Source of the DNA: Paracoccaceae bacterium
GTDB taxonomy: Bacteria; Pseudomonadota; Alphaproteobacteria; Rhodobacterales; Rhodobacteraceae
Direction of reading: 5' to 3'
Length of the DNA: 10,646 nucleotides
NCBI GenBank assembly: GCA_011523445.1
Contig: WTGT01000067.1
Coordinates: forward strand, 1-10,646
Shown here: positions 7,597-10,646 of the stretch, piece after piece
Layout: every line of letters starts with the position of its first letter
Numbering within the stretch: the stretch's first letter is position 1
Program-made: the position numbers and the translations under genes
The notes under the pieces: generated by a model
Database searches by the model: none
What the model was told of the DNA's origin: nothing
The model's input: the letters and a program-made list of their open reading frames with translations, nothing else

Positions 7597-9645
7597 CTAT
7601 TTATTTGTTCTACTTATATACGCACGCATCATGCGGTCTGCTGACATTGCAATAAGTGCCATACCCAATCCGGCTACTATTCCACCACCTGCATCCACCT
7701 TACTCAAGGCCAAATAGATTTGCTGACCCAATCCTGTTGTTCCAACCAGGGCAGCTATTACCAACATGTTGAGACCAAATAGTGTTGTCTGATTGATCCC
7801 CACCAAAATCTGGGGAAGAGCAAGTTTCAGCTTGATTTGCCAAAATATCTGGGACGGGGTGCATCCGCTTGTTATTCCGGCTTCGATCGCGGTTGGAGAA
7901 ACAGTCCTGAGCCCCTGTTCGGTATATCTTATCATGGGAACTATGGCATAGGCGATGATCGCCAACAAAGCAGTAAAATCTCCTACCCTGAAGAACATGA
8001 CAGCTGGAATGAGCAACACAAATTGGGGCAAGGTCTGCAAGGTATCGTTGATCGGTCGGATTATGGCTGAAACCCTTTCTGATGTTGAAGCCCAAATACC
8101 CATCAAACCACCCAGAATAATACAGATGGCAACAGCCACGGAACAAAGATATATTGAAACAAGTGCCGGCACCCAAATTCCGGAGACCATCAGGAAAATC
8201 AGGGAGCCAGTAACAAACAGGGTTACCCTTGATCCGCCCAGAGAAAATGCGAAGAGGGGTAAGACAGCCAGGTAAACTACCCAGGATACTCCTGTTATGC
8301 CAAAATAAAGTACACCGGCGATAAGGGGAATGGCAACGGCTATTTTCCAGTGTCGAAAGTAAAGTGCAATTGCTGCTCCCACAAAAATTATAAACCAGTA
8401 TATTCCTATAATCGTTGGAGTGAGTGCAAAACCCCAAGTAATCGGGAATATTGATCTAGTGAACCCCAACTTAACCGGCAGAAGCACAAAATATTGCATT
8501 TGGTTTTTCGAGGTTTCCAAAAAATCACCAAAATTGGCGATTATATTTAATACCAGTGTATTCATCGCATCGGCCGGATAAAATTCAAGGGCTTTTGGCC
8601 AAATCCTGAGTGGCTCAATGAACATGGCCAGAATATAGGATATGACTGAAATTCCGATAAAACCGACAATGAATTGCTTGATCCTTAACCCTGTGTGGCT
8701 CTCGGTTGGAAGTTGTCGTTTTGCGTAGGAAAGCGTAATCCTATCCAAAATTATGGCTAGGCAAACAATCACCATGCCTGCCAGTATGCTCTGGCCAAAT
8801 TGAGCCTTTCTCAATCGTCCTAGAACCTCCCAACCAATATCCTCAAAACCCCCTATGATGGCTGCAATAATGACCATACCCAAGGCCGCCATGGTTGTTT
8901 GGTTTACTCCAATCAACATCTGTGGAAAGGCGGTTGGAACCTCGACCCACCAAAACCTTTGCCTTGGAGTACACCCGGACATGGTACCCGATTCCCTGAC
9001 CTCTGGGGGAACTCGATTCAGCCCCAAGATCGTATTACGAACCATGGGAGGAGTTGCAAAAATTACACTGGCGATCAGTCCGACTACTGGTCCAAACCCG
9101 AAAAGCAACAATATGGGGATAAGATAGGCAAAGGCTGGTATCGTCTGCATGAAGTCAAGCGTTGTCTGGATGACCGTATTGGCTTTTGGCGACTTATGGC
9201 CCCAGACCCCTAGTGTAAAACCCAAAAGTACGGCTAAGGGAATACAAATTATGACGAGGGAAAGTGTGTTTATACCCTCGTACCAATAGCCAACAATGAC
9301 GATATAGAGAAGCAGGACAAGGGTAAGTATTCCGGTTCTTCTACCGCCCCCTTGCCAGGCGATGAATGTTGCTAGCGAAGCAAAGGTCAACCAGGGAAGC
9401 CATTCTAAAAACCCCTGAACTCTCCTCATCGGCCACTCTAGAGCTCGACTGATAAACCTGAACAACCATTTGAACAGATCCACGAAGCCAAACATGATCC
9501 AGTCCAGAAATCCGGCTATTGGTACATGCAATGATTCGGGAAATTCAAACAACCAATTGAGATCACTGCCAAGGGTCATTACCAACGCAGAAAAGACGAG
9601 AACCCCACCCCACAGAATTGGCAATATATTCTTTTCTGCTAACAC
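7597..9645 (-). CDS. Quaternary-amine (glycine betaine/proline type) ABC transporter permease, two ProW-like halves fused
   Basis: This is the inner-membrane channel of a type I ABC importer, working with the ATPase encoded just upstream. It has 682 residues, about twice a single ProW (354 in E. coli). The N-terminal half has ProW-like transport helices at about 125-310, with DFMQTIPAFAYLIPILLLFG (164-183) matching ProW. Its coupling (EAA-type) loop lies at about 208-242, containing SGCTPRQRFWWVEVP. A second copy lies at about 495-680, with DTLQTLPQFVLLIP (534-547) and loop SGCTPSQIFWQIKLK (593-607). Both halves then carry PQ.L.G.NQTT (241-251 and 611-621), an offset of 370 residues. Hydrophobic linker helices fill 325-490. 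GTG 9645 is chosen as start because AGG lies 6 bases upstream and no other start codon follows the in-frame stop of the ATPase gene. The exact substrate (betaine, choline, carnitine, proline or another) is not determined. Confidence 0.88.
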   Translation of the reverse strand: MLAEKNILPILWGGVLVFSALVMTLGSDLNWLFEFPESLHVPIAGFLDWIMFGFVDLFKWLFRFISRALEWPMRRVQGFLEWLPWLTFASLATFIAWQGGGRRTGILTLVLLLYIVIVGYWYEGINTLSLVIICIPLAVLLGFTLGVWGHKSPKANTVIQTTLDFMQTIPAFAYLIPILLLFGFGPVVGLIASVIFATPPMVRNTILGLNRVPPEVRESGTMSGCTPRQRFWWVEVPTAFPQMLIGVNQTTMAALGMVIIAAIIGGFEDIGWEVLGRLRKAQFGQSILAGMVIVCLAIILDRITLSYAKRQLPTESHTGLRIKQFIVGFIGISVISYILAMFIEPLRIWPKALEFYPADAMNTLVLNIIANFGDFLETSKNQMQYFVLLPVKLGFTRSIFPITWGFALTPTIIGIYWFIIFVGAAIALYFRHWKIAVAIPLIAGVLYFGITGVSWVVYLAVLPLFAFSLGGSRVTLFVTGSLIFLMVSGIWVPALVSIYLCSVAVAICIILGGLMGIWASTSERVSAIIRPINDTLQTLPQFVLLIPAVMFFRVGDFTALLAIIAYAIVPMIRYTEQGLRTVSPTAIEAGITSGCTPSQIFWQIKLKLALPQILVGINQTTLFGLNMLVIAALVGTTGLGQQIYLALSKVDAGGGIVAGLGMALIAMSADRMMRAYISRTNK

Positions 9646-9684
9646 TTTACCTAATACAGCCGAAGAAACCTCGTAAGGATTTGT

Positions 9685-10646
9685 TCAGCCAACCTTCTTC
9701 TCGTCCCGATACAGTGCTCTGATTATACTTACAGGTGTCAAGACACCATGACATTCACCTGATTCATTGACAATTTGAACTTCCTCGGTTTTACCATCAA
9801 ACAAGCGCATGACTTCTTCAAGAAGTGTATCGGGTTTGACCGAGGGCCGATCCATTTCCTTGCCATCTGGGGGGTCCATGATGGATTGGGCCTCAATGAT
9901 TTTCCATAGGGGAACCTCACTGGTGAATTTTTTCACATAGTCATCGGCCGGGGCAAGCACGATCTCACTGGGCGTTCCAATTTGAACAACCTTCCCGTCC
10001 TTCATAATGCAAATGGTGTCGGCCAATCGCAATGCTTCATGGAAATCATGCGTCACAAAAACAATGGTTTTATTCAACTGCTTTTGCAATCGCAGAAATT
10101 CATCCTGCATTTGTGTCCGGATCAAAGGATCCAAGGCAGAAAACGGCTCGTCAAGGAACCATACTTCTGGTTCTGCAGCCAATGATCTGGCAATTCCTAC
10201 CCTTTGTTGCTGGCCCCCGGACAATTGATGTGGATAAGAGTTTTCACGCCCTTCAAGCCCGACGAGATCAATCATTTCATTGGCCCTGGCCAACCGTTCA
10301 TTTTTAGATATGCCTTGTGCCTTAAGGGGAAAGGCAACATTCTCCAGGACATTGAGATGAGGAAGGAGGCCAAAATTCTGGAACACCATTCCCATTTTAT
10401 GGCGCCTGATTTCAATCATGTCCTTTGGACTCTGATTCAAAAGATCCAAACCATCCAGTTCCACTTTGCCGAAACTTGGCTCAACCAGACGTGACAAACA
10501 TCTCAAAACAGTTGATTTACCTGATCCCGAAAGCCCCATTATTATAAATATTGACCCGGTGGGGATGTCGAATTTCACATCACCACAGGCAATGATACTT
10601 CCATTTTCTGTCAGATGCCGAAATTTTTCCTCAACATTGAAGCTAC
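9685..10646 (-). CDS. Quaternary-amine ABC transporter ATPase, ProV-like (5' end beyond window)
   Basis: This subunit energises the betaine-type importer. The frame is open to the right edge, so the true start is outside. Translation from the edge reads SFNVEEKFRHLTENGSIIA, which fits the ProV N-terminal region; the internal GTG at 10578 would remove it. Counting from that GTG codon, Walker A is GLSGSGKST (15-23), the Q-loop lies at FQNFGL (66-71), the signature is LSGGQQQR (119-126), Walker B is VWFLDE (139-144) and the switch His is 177 (FVTHD). The ProV/OpuAA feature ALDPLIRTQMQDE (148-160) is present. After the ATPase, about 80 residues include one CBS-like unit (about 248-290); E. coli ProV carries two CBS domains. 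The permease gene follows after 39 bp. The required periplasmic binding protein may lie to the right of the window. Confidence 0.92.
   Translation of the reverse strand, partial: SFNVEEKFRHLTENGSIIACGDVKFDIPTGSIFIIMGLSGSGKSTVLRCLSRLVEPSFGKVELDGLDLLNQSPKDMIEIRRHKMGMVFQNFGLLPHLNVLENVAFPLKAQGISKNERLARANEMIDLVGLEGRENSYPHQLSGGQQQRVGIARSLAAEPEVWFLDEPFSALDPLIRTQMQDEFLRLQKQLNKTIVFVTHDFHEALRLADTICIMKDGKVVQIGTPSEIVLAPADDYVKKFTSEVPLWKIIEAQSIMDPPDGKEMDRPSVKPDTLLEEVMRLFDGKTEEVQIVNESGECHGVLTPVSIIRALYRDEKKVG

Noticed and set aside
7700..8437. 245-codon open frame on the minus strand inside the permease gene
   Set aside because: It is a shifted frame of the fused permease, which has clear ProW motifs across this region. 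The shifted product is rich in Cys, His and Arg with no recognisable domain.
9646..9687. Possible readthrough fusion of the ATPase and permease
   Set aside because: The ATPase TGA is in the same frame as the permease start, with 13 sense codons between and no further stop. But the permease has its own GTG with AGG upstream, and there is no recoding signal. Same-frame neighbours occur by chance one time in three.

Overview
All genes in this window lie on the minus strand. The closest resemblance is to Alphaproteobacteria: the aspartyl-tRNA synthetase carries alphaproteobacterial-looking blocks (RIRDHGGVLFIDLRDH near the N-terminus, PSRLHPGNFYALPQAPQQFK in the core). Base composition looks moderate (mid-40s % GC by eye, not computed), lower than in most rhizobia. 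No mobile element, CRISPR array, tRNA or rRNA was seen, and the content looks like ordinary chromosome.

Read in the direction of transcription (high to low coordinates), the window opens with a quaternary-amine (glycine betaine/proline type) ABC importer. It has a ProV-like ATPase whose 5' end lies beyond the right edge (9685-10646). Next is a 682-residue permease in which two ProW-like halves are fused in tandem (7597-9645). No substrate-binding protein is in view. After a 106-bp AT-rich spacer holding a palindrome and a direct repeat come three tightly packed genes for an acetone-carboxylase-type enzyme. These are acxA-like (beta, ATP-binding, 5346-7490), acxB-like (alpha, metal site, 3119-5335) and acxC-like (gamma, CxC/CxxC metal-binding, 2641-3126). 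acxA and acxB are 10 bp apart, and acxB and acxC overlap by 8 bp. A plausible intrinsic terminator (2520-2555) closes this unit. Then come the housekeeping aspS (631-2406) and the first 136 codons of a DMT/EamA-family membrane transporter (1-410), cut by the left edge.

The most interesting unit is the transporter plus carboxylase block. Acetone carboxylase uses ATP to activate a ketone and bicarbonate and carboxylates the ketone. A betaine-type importer directly upstream in the same orientation suggests that the imported compound may lead to the carboxylase substrate. In the alpha subunit, the position of the Xanthobacter Mn ligand His150 is Gln (Q137), while the other two ligand positions (Glu, Asp) are kept. 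Part of the beta subunit also reads more like hydantoinase A/oxoprolinase than like characterised AcxA. Together these point to a divergent acetone-carboxylase-like enzyme whose substrate may not be acetone. This is inference from sequence and context. The family comparisons were made from memory, without an alignment program.
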